NCBI RefSeq assembly: GCF_020283565.1 | Contig: NC_060064.1 | Span: 10,344,266-10,408,265 of the forward strand | Length of the DNA: 64,000 nt | Source of the DNA: Trifolium pratense | Taxonomy: Eukaryota; Streptophyta; Magnoliopsida; Fabales; Fabaceae | Direction: 5' to 3' | In this document: positions 31,996 through 42,843 of the stretch, in pieces | How positions within the stretch are numbered: position 1 is the stretch's first letter | Layout: each line of letters begins with the position of its first letter | Program-made: the position numbers and the translations under genes | The notes under the pieces: model-generated | The model's input: only the letters and a program-made list of their open reading frames with translations | Told to the model about the DNA's origin: nothing | Database searches by the model: none

Positions 31996-32932
31996 AAGTG
32001 AAACATGTTACACCACTTGCACCATTGTCATTTCTTGGTGGCTGCTGCTGAGCATTATGGGCCCTTGAAGGGTTACCATTCTTATTTCGGTTCATTTGAC
32101 CACGGTTCTGATTCTTTAATTGTTTGCCTTTAGACTTCAGAATCGCGCCGAAATTCTTTTTGTTACCGGTGACCACATAGGCCTTTTCTTCTTCTTTCTG
32201 ATCTTGTCTCCTGGATTCCTCCTCAATTCGGAGGCGGGTAATCAGACTTTCAATAGAAAATTCTTTTGTTTTATGCCAAAGTTGGTTTTTGAATTCTTTC
32301 CAACTCGGGGGCAGTTTGTCAATCATCACTGCAATTTGAAATTGTTCATCAAGAGGCATACCTTCAATTATGATTTCTTGTGCAATTTTCTGGAGCTCAT
32401 GGGATTGCGCCTCCACAGATCTTTCATCCACCATCTGGTACTTCAGGTACCTACTAACAACATACTTCTCCACACCAGCCTCCTCAGTATCATACTTCTT
32501 TTTCAGCGCCTCCCAAACATCTTTAGCACGGTTATATGTACTATAATAGTCATACAAATCATCACAGAGACCATTTATGATATAACCTTTGCATAAATAA
32601 TCATTATGCAACCATATTTGTTGTTCCTTTTTCAGTTGAAGCTCTTGGGCGTTAATTTGTGCTGCAGGATCAATCGAATCCTTTTCTTTTTGTTTTTCAG
32701 CATCAGATTTTTCACCGTTTTCACCATTGATGGTGAGAGTTTGATTTGTTCCTGAACTTGAACCAGCAGAAACAACAAGAGGCATCTCATCACTTAAAAC
32801 GTAGACAACTTTTTTTAAGGTTAAGAAGAAAAACATTTTCTGTTGCCAACGTTTGAAGTGGAGTCTTTCAAACTTAAACGGTCTTTCAGTTGCACCAACA
32901 ACCGAATTGCCAATAACATATTCAGTATCCAT
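31931..32932 (-). CDS. Copia gag
   Basis: 333 aa beginning MDTEYVIGNSVVG. The capsid-like part (FKRWQQKMFFFLTL … ALKKKYDTEEAG … YLKYQMVDERSV) matches the UBN2-type gag of copia elements. Near residue 313 comes one zinc knuckle CFTCGRPGHYAKTC, and a basic stretch rich in Asn/Arg precedes it. The frame then runs into an A8 run and stops early, where loss of one A would join it to the protease. Confidence 0.85.
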   Translation of the reverse strand: MDTEYVIGNSVVGATERPFKFERLHFKRWQQKMFFFLTLKKVVYVLSDEMPLVVSAGSSSGTNQTLTINGENGEKSDAEKQKEKDSIDPAAQINAQELQLKKEQQIWLHNDYLCKGYIINGLCDDLYDYYSTYNRAKDVWEALKKKYDTEEAGVEKYVVSRYLKYQMVDERSVEAQSHELQKIAQEIIIEGMPLDEQFQIAVMIDKLPPSWKEFKNQLWHKTKEFSIESLITRLRIEEESRRQDQKEEEKAYVVTGNKKNFGAILKSKGKQLKNQNRGQMNRNKNGNPSRAHNAQQQPPRNDNGASGVTCFTCGRPGHYAKTCRLRKKTCCCL

Positions 32933-32956
32933 AGCAGTTTTGAAAACGTCTTAAAA

Positions 32957-33890
32957 TTGTTTTTGATATTGAAAAAATAATTTTCTAAAATTTAGAACTG
33001 AAGATTTTATTGGCTGAGTCGCGTACTAGGTCGCTCTCTTTAAGACGTTTTGCGGTACTGCTCAAATTGTGCAAATCAGACAATCCAACCGCGTCGTTCC
33101 CAGGATAAAACAACCTTGTTCAACACAGAACCGATCAAGTACTGCACTGTAATGATTGGAGAAGGAACACCTTCTTGAATGGTTCTACAAAACCACTCGA
33201 AAATTGATACAACTATATCAATCTCACTGATACAACAATATCAGTGCTGGTAAAACAATACCAGTTCACAAAACCAATGAAACACAAAAGAAAGAATAAT
33301 TTATTTTGATGAAAAAATTATATGGAAGAGAAGAGAATTTTGTATATAGAACAAGGCTTCAAAAGAGAGTGGTGTTTTGATTTTTTATGAAATCTTGTTA
33401 TGTGTCTTTCATACTTGAAACAATAAGAAATTAAATATATATATGTTGTATTGCTTTCTAAAATACTGTTCGTACGTAGAAACAAACTTTAGCCAATGAA
33501 TAGAAAAATTGTAACGTTAGGGACAAAACACTAATGCACTATAATGTGCACTAATATGTGTGGATTAATGTAGTAATGGAAGAATATGTTTTCAACGGAA
33601 CAAAATCAAGCTGGCTGCTATGATGAGTCAACACTAAGTGGCTCTTTGGACCAGCTTAATTAACTAAAAAATTAGTTAATTTTGTGAATAAGAAATGTTA
33701 GTCACATTGGGATATATACACACTACTAAAGAGAGTGTTCTAAGCAATGTGAGATTTTTTCCCACTTTTTTTAATTCACACTACTTAGTTCCAAATCCTA
33801 CAAGACCAAAGTGTTCATCCCATTTTATTTCCAATCACAATGGATCAACTTCCACACATAAATGAACACTACTATGTTCATTTTCCAACA
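32957..33890 (-). repeat. 5' LTR of the copia element, inner end altered
   Basis: About 934 bp, matching 27445-28366 with scattered differences, for example an extra AT unit and a short extra actataatgtgca phrase near 33537. At the inner edge the expected …caaca is replaced by sequence reading into aaaacgtcttaaaattg, and no primer binding site follows. Confidence 0.88.
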
Positions 33891-33968
33891 GTGACATTAG
33901 GCTATGTGTGTCAAAAAAAAATTGTCTGATTATCATTTCTCAAAAAAATATGTCGACTCTAACTAAAA

Positions 33969-36325
33969 ACTAGTATAACTTACCCGTGCAAATGCACAGG
34001 TTAATGTTCAATGAAAAATATAGATATTTTTTGACACATGAAAAATATGGATTATTAAATTTTCAATATTTTGTGGTTTTTTTAATTATTTGTAAAATTA
34101 ATTTTATATTTAATGTAATAATTTATTTAAATATGATAAATGATCCAAATTTTGGAGATTTTAAGGAGAAATGGTAGAACGGAGAGTGATACTCCACTCC
34201 CCGTTCCCAACCCACATGTTCATATATTTGTTCTTTTATTTTCATAAAAAAAGGTCATTAAGCGAAAACTAATCTAACGGTTAATATATATTAGTTCTTA
34301 ATCTTCATCTCTCTCCGTGAAAAAATTTCACATTTGTGTAATGAACAGTAGAATTATTTGTCATTTGCTTGACACAAAAAAAAAATTATATCATTTTTTT
34401 TATGCATATCTCATTTGTTAATGGTGCAAATTTTATAAAATTTATCTATTTGTTTATCTTACAGTGATGTTTGGAAAATAAAAACAAAGTAATACATGAT
34501 ATTATTACTTTTAATTCTTTCTTTTTTATATATAAAATCATTGTTACTTTCCTTACTTTCAATTGATATTTATCGTATTTTTTATATAATAAAATCTACA
34601 AATGTATGTCTCACCCCGTGTAAGTTATTTTTTGCTTAACACCTCCATGTAGATTATTTTTTTATCAATACCCCCTATTGTAATATTATGTTTGGTATAA
34701 ATCACTATGTAACTTTTTTTTATTAATAAAATTAATAAAATAATAAAATAAAATAGAAAAATAATTTATGAAGTCAATTACTTCATTCCTTTTATATTTC
34801 AGACAATCACACAATTTTCTTTGTTCGATAAGTATGAAGTTTAAGAATAACTTTTTTTGTGAACAATTAAATTACTATTTTTATTTTTTTTTATATTCCT
34901 TTTAAGGTGTGTATTTTTGTTAAGAGATTCTTAAGCCTTCAATTTTGTTTTGAAACATATTAAGCCTTCAATTTCTCAATTCCACATTTGGCCAATTCGT
35001 TCTGTATAATTTTTTTTGATAAGCAATTCGTTCTATAGTATAGTCCTTCGAGGAGTTTCTATTATTTTATCGGTATATTTGTTAAATATCACATGAAAAA
35101 TTAGACAAACAAAAAAATAATGAGTAAGAAAAAGAGTTCAACATTTATTAATAATAGTAAAAAAAAAAACATTTATAAGCATGATTTACACCAATAAAAA
35201 ATAATATGAACAAAAAGTGTTTTTTAATAAGTAAACATGATTAAAAAAAATGACAATAAAATATAAAAAAAATATAAATAAATACTTAAAACTCTAACAT
35301 CAGTTGATAATACCTAATCCTAATTTGAATAACGAACAATATGTTCTTCCGTATGGACCTGCTAATAAAAAGTTATAGCTCAAAATTAGTATAATTATGA
35401 TTAATCATAAACATCATTTAAATACAAAGCTTATATATATAAAAAAATGCATAGAACATCTTCGAAAATAAGAAAATAGAACAACGAAAAAGTTGAAGAT
35501 TATCTCCTTGTAAGCACAAAAAAGACGGGCACCTGCTGTAAAATAAGAAAAGAAGATTATCTCCTTGTAGGCACAAAAAAGGATAGCATCAAAATACAAA
35601 AATATACTATATAATATTAAACTTGAAAAAAAAACATGGAAAGAAGAAAATAGAACAACGAAAAAGTTGAAGGAAATGAGAGTGAAATCACCCAAAAAAA
35701 GAATAGAGATAAAAGATTGCAAAAAGTATAATTTTGAATTGCAATAGTGTGTGAAATCGGTTGCAAATCACAGCTATTTATATTAATAGAATGAAGATCG
35801 AAATTATAAATGTCATTTAATAACAATTATCTAATTGACAAATTATGAGATAAAATGACTTTGTTTCTAAAATATAATATAATAATAATAATGTAATAAT
35901 AATAATAATGAATGAAATATCAAATTATCAAATTAGAAGTAAAAATTGACATTGTCATTAAAAAATTTGAAATGTATTCAATTGTTTTCTTTCGAATGAT
36001 TATTTTTGAATTAGCATTAAATTTTGATTGAGAAGGACAACAAAAAAAAGTAAAAATTGACATTGTCATTAAAAAAATTGAAATGTATTCAATTGTTTCC
36101 TTTTGAATGATTATTTTTGAATTAACATTAAATTTTGATTGAGAAGGACACAAAAAAAAATCCTTATATGAGTACATACATTACATAATTTCTATTGAAG
36201 TTCTCAAATGTTGCCACATAGGAAAACATGCTCTCACAAGTTGCCACATAAATTATGATAAATGAGAGGATGTCACATATGAAAGTGATCAAGAAAGAGA
36301 AACTCCTAAACATATAATATATAGA
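33969..36325 (-). mobile_element. Non-autonomous Helitron
   Basis: On the - strand the element starts TCTATATATTATATG at 36325 and ends with an imperfect hairpin (acctgtgcatttgcacgggt) followed by …tatactagt at 33969, the TC…hairpin…CTAGT structure of plant Helitrons. Flanking bases are A (33968) and T (36326), the usual AT target. There is no Rep/helicase gene. Inside are tandem repeats of about 105 bp (35937-36040 and 36043-36150) and doubled shorter phrases near 35470-35670. The right part overlaps a 163-codon - strand frame (36164-36655) that I could not assign. Confidence 0.75.
35937..36150. repeat. 105-bp tandem duplication inside the Helitron
   Basis: Two copies share ttgaaatgtattcaattgtt, aatgattatttttgaatta and cattaaattttgattgagaa with a few differences. 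They produce the repeated peptide seen in a - strand open frame, which I take as a by-product. Confidence 0.8.
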
Positions 36326-36655
36326 TGAAAAGACCCTACAACAAAGGAATGAAACTCGAGAACACTCCCGCGAGGAACACTTTCCACGCAGTAGGAAGGA
36401 TCCAACATAACAAATTTCCTTGTATAAACCAGTAAGTAGTAACGCAATTACCTTACTCCCTGTTTGTTTATTGTACACCACAAATACGTTGATTACTCGC
36501 TTTATTTTTTGACGAGCTACTCTGATAAAAATAACGGTTAGCTGATAAGTTAATCTTTTACTAGTAAAAGGAAGGTTGAATTGCTCATAGGCCTTCATTG
36601 TGATGATGTGGCATGCTTTAGAGAGCTTCTCATATCTATTTAAAATTTGTCCCAC
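36164..36655 (-). other. Unassigned 163-codon open frame spanning the Helitron edge
   Basis: Begins MGQILNRYEKLSKACHIITMK and becomes Phe/Ile/Tyr-rich toward its end, as AT-rich non-coding DNA would. The first 50-70 residues look more protein-like than the rest, so a captured or flanking exon fragment is possible. The Helitron 5' end (36325) falls inside it, so a single intact gene is unlikely. Confidence 0.25.
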
Positions 36656-36712
36656 AATTTATTTTGTGTGTCCATTCATCCTCCAAAGTAATTATTTATA
36701 TGTTACAATAAT

Positions 36713-38890
36713 TGTAACATCCCGGATTTTTATCCAAGATATTTCTAAAAACCATATTTAGTTAGAAAATGTGCCGCTATTTTTTTTTTATCAAATGAAA
36801 TAGTATAATAAAATCTGAATTGAAATTCAATTAAAATATAAACTTAATTAAAATGAGTAATAGTTTAAAATTTCCGGCGGAAGAAAATACAACAAGGAAC
36901 TATTTATTACATAAAATTCACAAATTACAAAACCCATTTTTTTTCCCCGTTCGTACGCGCTTCAAGCATCACATCACATTCAATCAAAGCTTTCTCCTTG
37001 AGTACCTAAAATGTTGGTTGTAAGGGTCAATTTCCGGATCCATATTGAATCATACTCACCACAAGAAAATGTTATAAAATAATAACAAAACACTTCACCT
37101 TATAGAAAATATAATTATTAGTTTATTATAAAAACTTTTGGGTGATAAAAGTACACATATACAAACATAGGTAGCATCTTATTGTTCAACGACAGTAATA
37201 AACAAGGCAATATTACACATATTACAAATTGCACGACAAAATTAAATGAAAGAGGAGAAGGTAACGATCACCGCTTTACCCTGGACTAACTATACTTTTT
37301 CTTTAATCTTTTTTTTTGTTGATTCTTCTGTGACCAAGATCATCACTTACTACTATTGTTAATTGTTCCATCTCTACATGAAATGAAATGTAACTAAGAC
37401 CATCCTATATGATATACTAATGATCCGGATAATAAGTCTCATACCAATGAGAGAACCAGCCACACAGGCTCCAAGCCACACAGGCTAAATTAAACCAGCC
37501 ACACAGGCTAAAAAAAAATAAACCAGCCACACAGGCTAAAAATAAACAAGCCACACAGGCTAAAAAAATAAACCAAGCCACAAAGGCTACCTATAGGAAC
37601 ACTGCTATACACATCCTATATGATGCATGAAACTCCACTTCCTTAACAAGACCAACTTGACCTGCGACATAACTAACACTCCCTGTATTTTTATTCACGT
37701 CCCTTAATTTATATTTATTAGATCACACCCACAAACTAATATTCATACGCTTCAAAGAAAAGAAGGAAACCAAAATCTTTAATCATATGAAATAAATAGG
37801 AAATTAACAAACATATATATACACGGCATGCATGACAAGGCATATGCAATAATAAGCAAGCACTAGGCATATGTATAATTAGTCTAATTACTAGAAGCAT
37901 ATATACAAACGAATTTATTTATTTTTATAGAATTAATTCCTTTGGTTTATTTTAAGTGATAAAGGTTCTACCATCATCTCACAACAAATCCCTATGTAGC
38001 ATGAATGTATGGGGAAAAAGCCCTTACCTCAAGTGCTTTCTTCCAATCACTATACTATCTTAAATTCGCAGCTACAGTGCATATACGATATCTCACGCTC
38101 CAAAGGTTCGATTCGACGATCCGACGGTTAACGGAGACAACCCAAGGGAAAATGAAAATGACATAGAATTAGGATTCACAAGGTGAAACAAGGGATAAAA
38201 TAGAGAAGGATGTATAGAAAGACTTACATGAAATATAGAAGAAAATAGATGGTATATAGATACTTGAGAGACTTAAAATATTTTCAATGGACTATAGATG
38301 ATGATCGTGAGACTTGAAAAATCAAGAGAATGGTGTGAGAGTCTCAAAATTTGCGTGAGGCTTCTAATAGAGATTTTTGATATTTTCCTCAATATACGTG
38401 GCTGAGCAATGAACTAATAGAATGGTCTAGATTAAATAGAATAATGGTAGTTAAGAGAAATTACTATAGCTTAATTGCCTTGACCTTATATAAGGAATGG
38501 AAAATAAAAAGGTATGAATTTGGTCTCATCAAGAGAGTAGGAGAATGGTTACTGGCAGCATAATGACGTAATAATTAGTATTCACAACTTAAGAAAGTAA
38601 TTAAGGTGCTAATGAATGATCATGGTTGGCCAATATTCCTTAACTGATACATTGGATCTACGTGTGACATATTTTGAATACTATGTAAGGCAAGGCTTTC
38701 AATCTTTAAGACTAGCTAGCGTGGACTATTCCCTTAAGGTAGCCAAAGTTGATTTGATTATTTCATAATTCAATACTAAAATACTAAAATAATTAAAGAA
38801 TACAAAATAATTAATATCGATATTACTATAGAATTTATTTATCAAATAATAAATTAATAAAGTGCATATATAAAATATTGGGGCGTTACA
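36713..38890 (-). repeat. Outer LTR 1 of the dimeric element
   Basis: 2178 bp, tgtaacatcccgg…ggggcgttaca. No difference from 42844-45021 was seen where I compared them. Contains a minisatellite with ccacacaggct at 37458-37590. Confidence 0.92.
37458..37590. repeat. ccacacaggct minisatellite in LTR 1
   Basis: Seven units, the last with one change (ccacaaaggct), of ccacacaggct separated by A-rich spacers of variable length. The same array appears at 43589-43721 in LTR 3 and, with more units and different spacers, at 40508-40660 in LTR 2. Confidence 0.85.
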
Positions 38891-39770
38891 TTATTACCCC
38901 CTTAAAAGAGTTTCGTCCTCGAAACTAGAAAATAAAAGATTAACTTAAATTTCTCTCATAAAATCAAGCGTGATAAAACCACTTGTTATAAAAGACGAAG
39001 TTAAAGCATTTTGATAGTTATCTATATATTAAAATAAAGTTCTCGGGTCTTACATTCTACCCACCAAATATTTAGTTTTGTCCCCGAAACTAGACAAAAA
39101 ATTTTGAAGTATAATTTTCAAAAACTCTTTATGTAAAGAACTTCTTTAAATAAATTTTGACAAGATAAGAAAGTTTAAGAATAAGGTGAGACATAAAATA
39201 TATTAACGTAGTATTTCTGCTGCGCACTCTGATGCTAAATAAAAGCCAATAACATAACTAGCAAGAAAAATTGCAAAGGTAAAAGTATTTTTGCAGCTTT
39301 AAGAAAAACCTCTAATCTCTAATTCAAAATATGGTAAAAGCATTTTTCTAAAAATCATATTACTTCATAGATATTCTCTACGAATTTACTTATCTTAAAA
39401 TCATAGTAGGAAAAACAATCGTTCACAACTAAAGACCACAAAATTATTCAAAAATATTTCACTCATAAAAATGCCTTATAACATATAGTCATCCTAAAAA
39501 TTCATTCCTTTCAATTAAAATAGTATAAAGACTATTCAATAGAAAATTCATAAAAGCAAACATAGCTTCTAACAATCACAAAATCATTTCCTTTAAACAA
39601 GAAAAATCATACAATCATTTTCATACAATCACCTTACAAGAATCACACAAGAAAGCATCAATCATAAAAATTAAGCACGACCACAAAATCACACATAAAT
39701 CAAGGTATTCGTCATACAAAATCGCTCCCACCCCAAAAATTTGTCCGAGGATTATTGCTCTGATACCAAA
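38891..39770 (-). other. First non-coding interior of the dimeric element
   Basis: Bounded by a polypurine tract on the left (+ coordinates) and a primer site on the right. About 150 bp from the LTR edge, the phrase cttacattctacccaccaaa…gtccccgaaactag echoes the LTR/polypurine boundary gttacattattacccccttaa…gtcctcgaaactag. No open frame of note. Confidence 0.8.
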
Positions 39771-42060
39771 TGTAACATCCCGGATTTTTATCCAAAATAT
39801 TTGTAAAAATTCTGCTTAATTAGAAAATGTGAAGCTACTTTTTTTTATCAAATGAAATAGTATAATAAAATCTGAATTGAAATTCAATTAAAATATAAAC
39901 TTAATTAAAATGAGTAATAGTTTAAAATTTCCAGCGGAAGAAAATACAACAAAGAACTATTTACATAAAATTCTCAATTTACAAAACCCAATTTTTCCCC
40001 CGTTCGTACGCGCTTCATGCATCACATCACATTCAATCAAAGCTTTCTCCTTGAGTACCTAAAATGTTGGTTGTAAGGGTCAATTTCCTGGTCCATATTG
40101 AATCATACTCACCACAAGAAAATGTTATAAAATAATAACAAAACACTTCACCTTATCGAAAATATAATTATTAGTTTATTATAAAAACTTTTGGGTGATA
40201 AGAGTCACATATACAAACATAGGTAGCATCTTATTGTTCAACGGTAGTAATAAACAAGGCAATATTACACATATTACAAATTGCACGACAAAATCAAATG
40301 AAAGAGGAGAAGGTAACGATCACCGCTTTACCCTGGACTATCTATACTTTTTCTTTAATCTTATTTTTTGTTGATTCTTCTGTGACCAAGATCATCACTT
40401 ACTACATTTGCTAATTGTTCCCTCTCTACATGAAATGAAATGTAACTAAGACCATCCTATATGATATACTAATGATCCGGATAATAAGTCTCATACCAAT
40501 GAGAGAACCAGCCACACAGGCTCCAAGCCACACAGGCTAAATTAAACCAGCCACACAGGCTAAAAAAAATAAACCAGCCACACAGGCTAAAAAAAAATAA
40601 ACCAGCCACACAGGCTAAAAGTAAGTTCTGCCACACAGGCTCCTGCCACACAGGCTAAAAGTAAATTCTGCGACAGAGACACTAAAAGACTCTTCTATCC
40701 ACACCCTATATGATGCATGAAACTTCACTTTCTCAAAAGACCAATTTAACCTATGACATAACTTAGTCCTCCAAGTACTTTTATTTACATCCCTTAATTT
40801 ATATTTGTTAGATCACACCCCCGAACTAATGCCCATACGCCACAAAGAAAGGGAGCAAACCATATATACACGACATATGTAAACAAGCACAAGGCATATA
40901 CAATAATTCCACAACATAAGCAAACGCAAGGCATGTACATAATTATTCTAATTACTAGAAGCACATGTATACAAACTGAGTATGCATTTATTTATTTATT
41001 TTTATAAAATTGATACATTTGGTTTATTTTAGTGATAAAGGTTCTACCATTATCTCACAACAAATCCCTATGTAGCATGAATGTATGGGGAAAAAGCCCT
41101 TACCTTGGCCGCTTTACTTCCTAGCGCAACTTTTAAGTCTCAAATTCGCATCGCCCATCCAACTCTCACTACGGATTTTGTTTCGATAGCCCAACAGTTG
41201 AAAAATATGTTCTACGTTTGGTGAAACTAACGAAGTATTGAAGAAGTAGATGCTAGGAAATGATCGATGGAAGTCAAAATATTTTGTATAGACCGAAGAT
41301 GATGATGATGAGTTAAATGATAGCTAGGTTGTATTGTTTCATGTTTGTAAACTAATGCATGGCACTTAGAAAAATAATGATAGAGATTGGCGTTTTTATA
41401 TGGCTAGTTTGACGAAGGAAAATACTTGGGCAATCTCTATGCAAAGATAAAGAAGGAATAATTTGCAATTAAAAGCAATTCAAAGAAATTCAAAGGAAAT
41501 AATTTCACATGTGAGAAAATAATGAATATTTAGTGTCTTGCCTCCCTAATAAATCATTTATAAGAAACGTAGGTGGAGATAAATTGGCAAGAATGGTTTT
41601 TCATCACATGAATAGAATTTAACACGAGAAGACAACAAGAGAAAGTCTCTTTTGGCAAATTAGGATGCTAGCATTTGTAGAAATTAAGAGCTATTAAGAG
41701 AGAGATTAACATTGAATCCAATAAATGAGGGAATGATCAAATAAATAAGGGAATGATGAGCAATTGAATCAAGAATATTATCTTTTAATAACCTTAATTA
41801 ACATTGGCTCGTGAGAGAGAAAATTGGAAATAGAAACAAGTCTTCAAAGTTTGAAATAGAGATAAGTGTGCAAGATTACTTCAATTTTGACTTAACCAAT
41901 AATTTAGCTCATACTTGAAAATAAAACGAATCATTCAATGATTAACGTAAAGTATGAAATTAAAATATATCAAATAGAATATACAATATAAAATAATTAA
42001 TAAATATATTATCAAATAATAAATCAGTAAAATGCGTATATAAAATATTGGGTTGTTACA
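39771..42060 (-). repeat. Middle LTR of the dimeric element, diverged
   Basis: 2290 bp with the same ends as the outer LTRs (tgtaacatcccgg … gttaca). It has many substitutions and indels and a largely different segment from about 41105 to 41990. The ccacacaggct array at 40508-40660 has eight or so units. Confidence 0.9.
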
Positions 42061-42843
42061 TTATTACCCCCTTAAAAGAGTTTCGTCCTCGAAACTAGAA
42101 AATAAAAAAATTAACGTAAATTTCTCTTATAAAATCAAACGTAATAAAACCACTTGTTATAAAAGACGAAGTTAAAGCATTTTGACTCATAAATAAAATA
42201 GTTATCTATATATTAAAATAAATTTCTCGGGTCTTACATTCTACCCACCAAAAATTAGTTTCGTCCCCGAAACTAGACAATAGAAAAAGATTTGAAGTAT
42301 AATTTTCAAAAGCTACTTATATAATATACTTCTTTAAATAAATATCAATAATATAAGAACGTTTAAGAATAGAGTAGAATATCGTTCCGCTGCGCACTCT
42401 GATGTCAAATAAATACGTCATCCAAATTGAACTATTCTCATAAGAATTAAAAACATCATTGTATGAATATAGAATTTTGTTTTAATAGAATAAAAATAAA
42501 AATGAAGCACCTACAAAATAAGAGGGTAGAACAGTAACAATAATAAATATTTTTTTTTCCTTCTAAGAAGTTGAAACGGTTCGCAAAAATAGTGCTTCTT
42601 TTCTAAGTAAAAGGTTTAAAATTCATTCAATACGAAGTTCACATAAACGAAAATATAGTTTCTAACAATCATTCCTTTAAACAAAAGAAATCACACAATT
42701 ATCTCAAACAAATCACACTAAGAAACATCAATTTTAACAAAGTCGAACATAGGTCACAAAACAATCAAAGCATGCGTCATAAAAATAAAACATCGTTCCC
42801 ACCCCAAAAATATTTGTCCGAGGATTATTGCTCTGATACCAAA
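42061..42843 (-). other. Second non-coding interior of the dimeric element
   Basis: 783 bp, related to the first interior at both ends but diverged in the middle. Carries its own primer site and polypurine tract and the same echoed boundary phrase near 42230-42280. Confidence 0.8.

Larger units (their letters stand above)
27436..33895 (-). mobile_element. Ty1/copia LTR retrotransposon (Tnt1-like order)
   Basis: The element proper is 27441-33890, flanked by gtgac on both sides (27436-27440, 33891-33895). LTRs are about 926 and 934 bp and differ by several substitutions and small indels, so this insertion is older than the gypsy one. The order gag, protease, integrase, RT, RNase H is that of copia elements. 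A polypurine tract (aagtggggga on the - strand) abuts the 3' LTR at about 28367-28378. No TGGTATCAGAGC-type primer site follows the 5' LTR; the gag ATG lies only about 25 bases beyond it. Confidence 0.95.

Noticed and set aside
35414..35826. Two overlapping - strand Phe/Ile-rich frames
   Set aside because: They lie in repeated AT-rich Helitron sequence and have no domain content.
40469..40651. Repetitive Trp/Leu-rich 60-codon frame on the - strand
   Set aside because: It is the ccacacaggct minisatellite in the middle LTR, and LTR sequence of this family is not coding.
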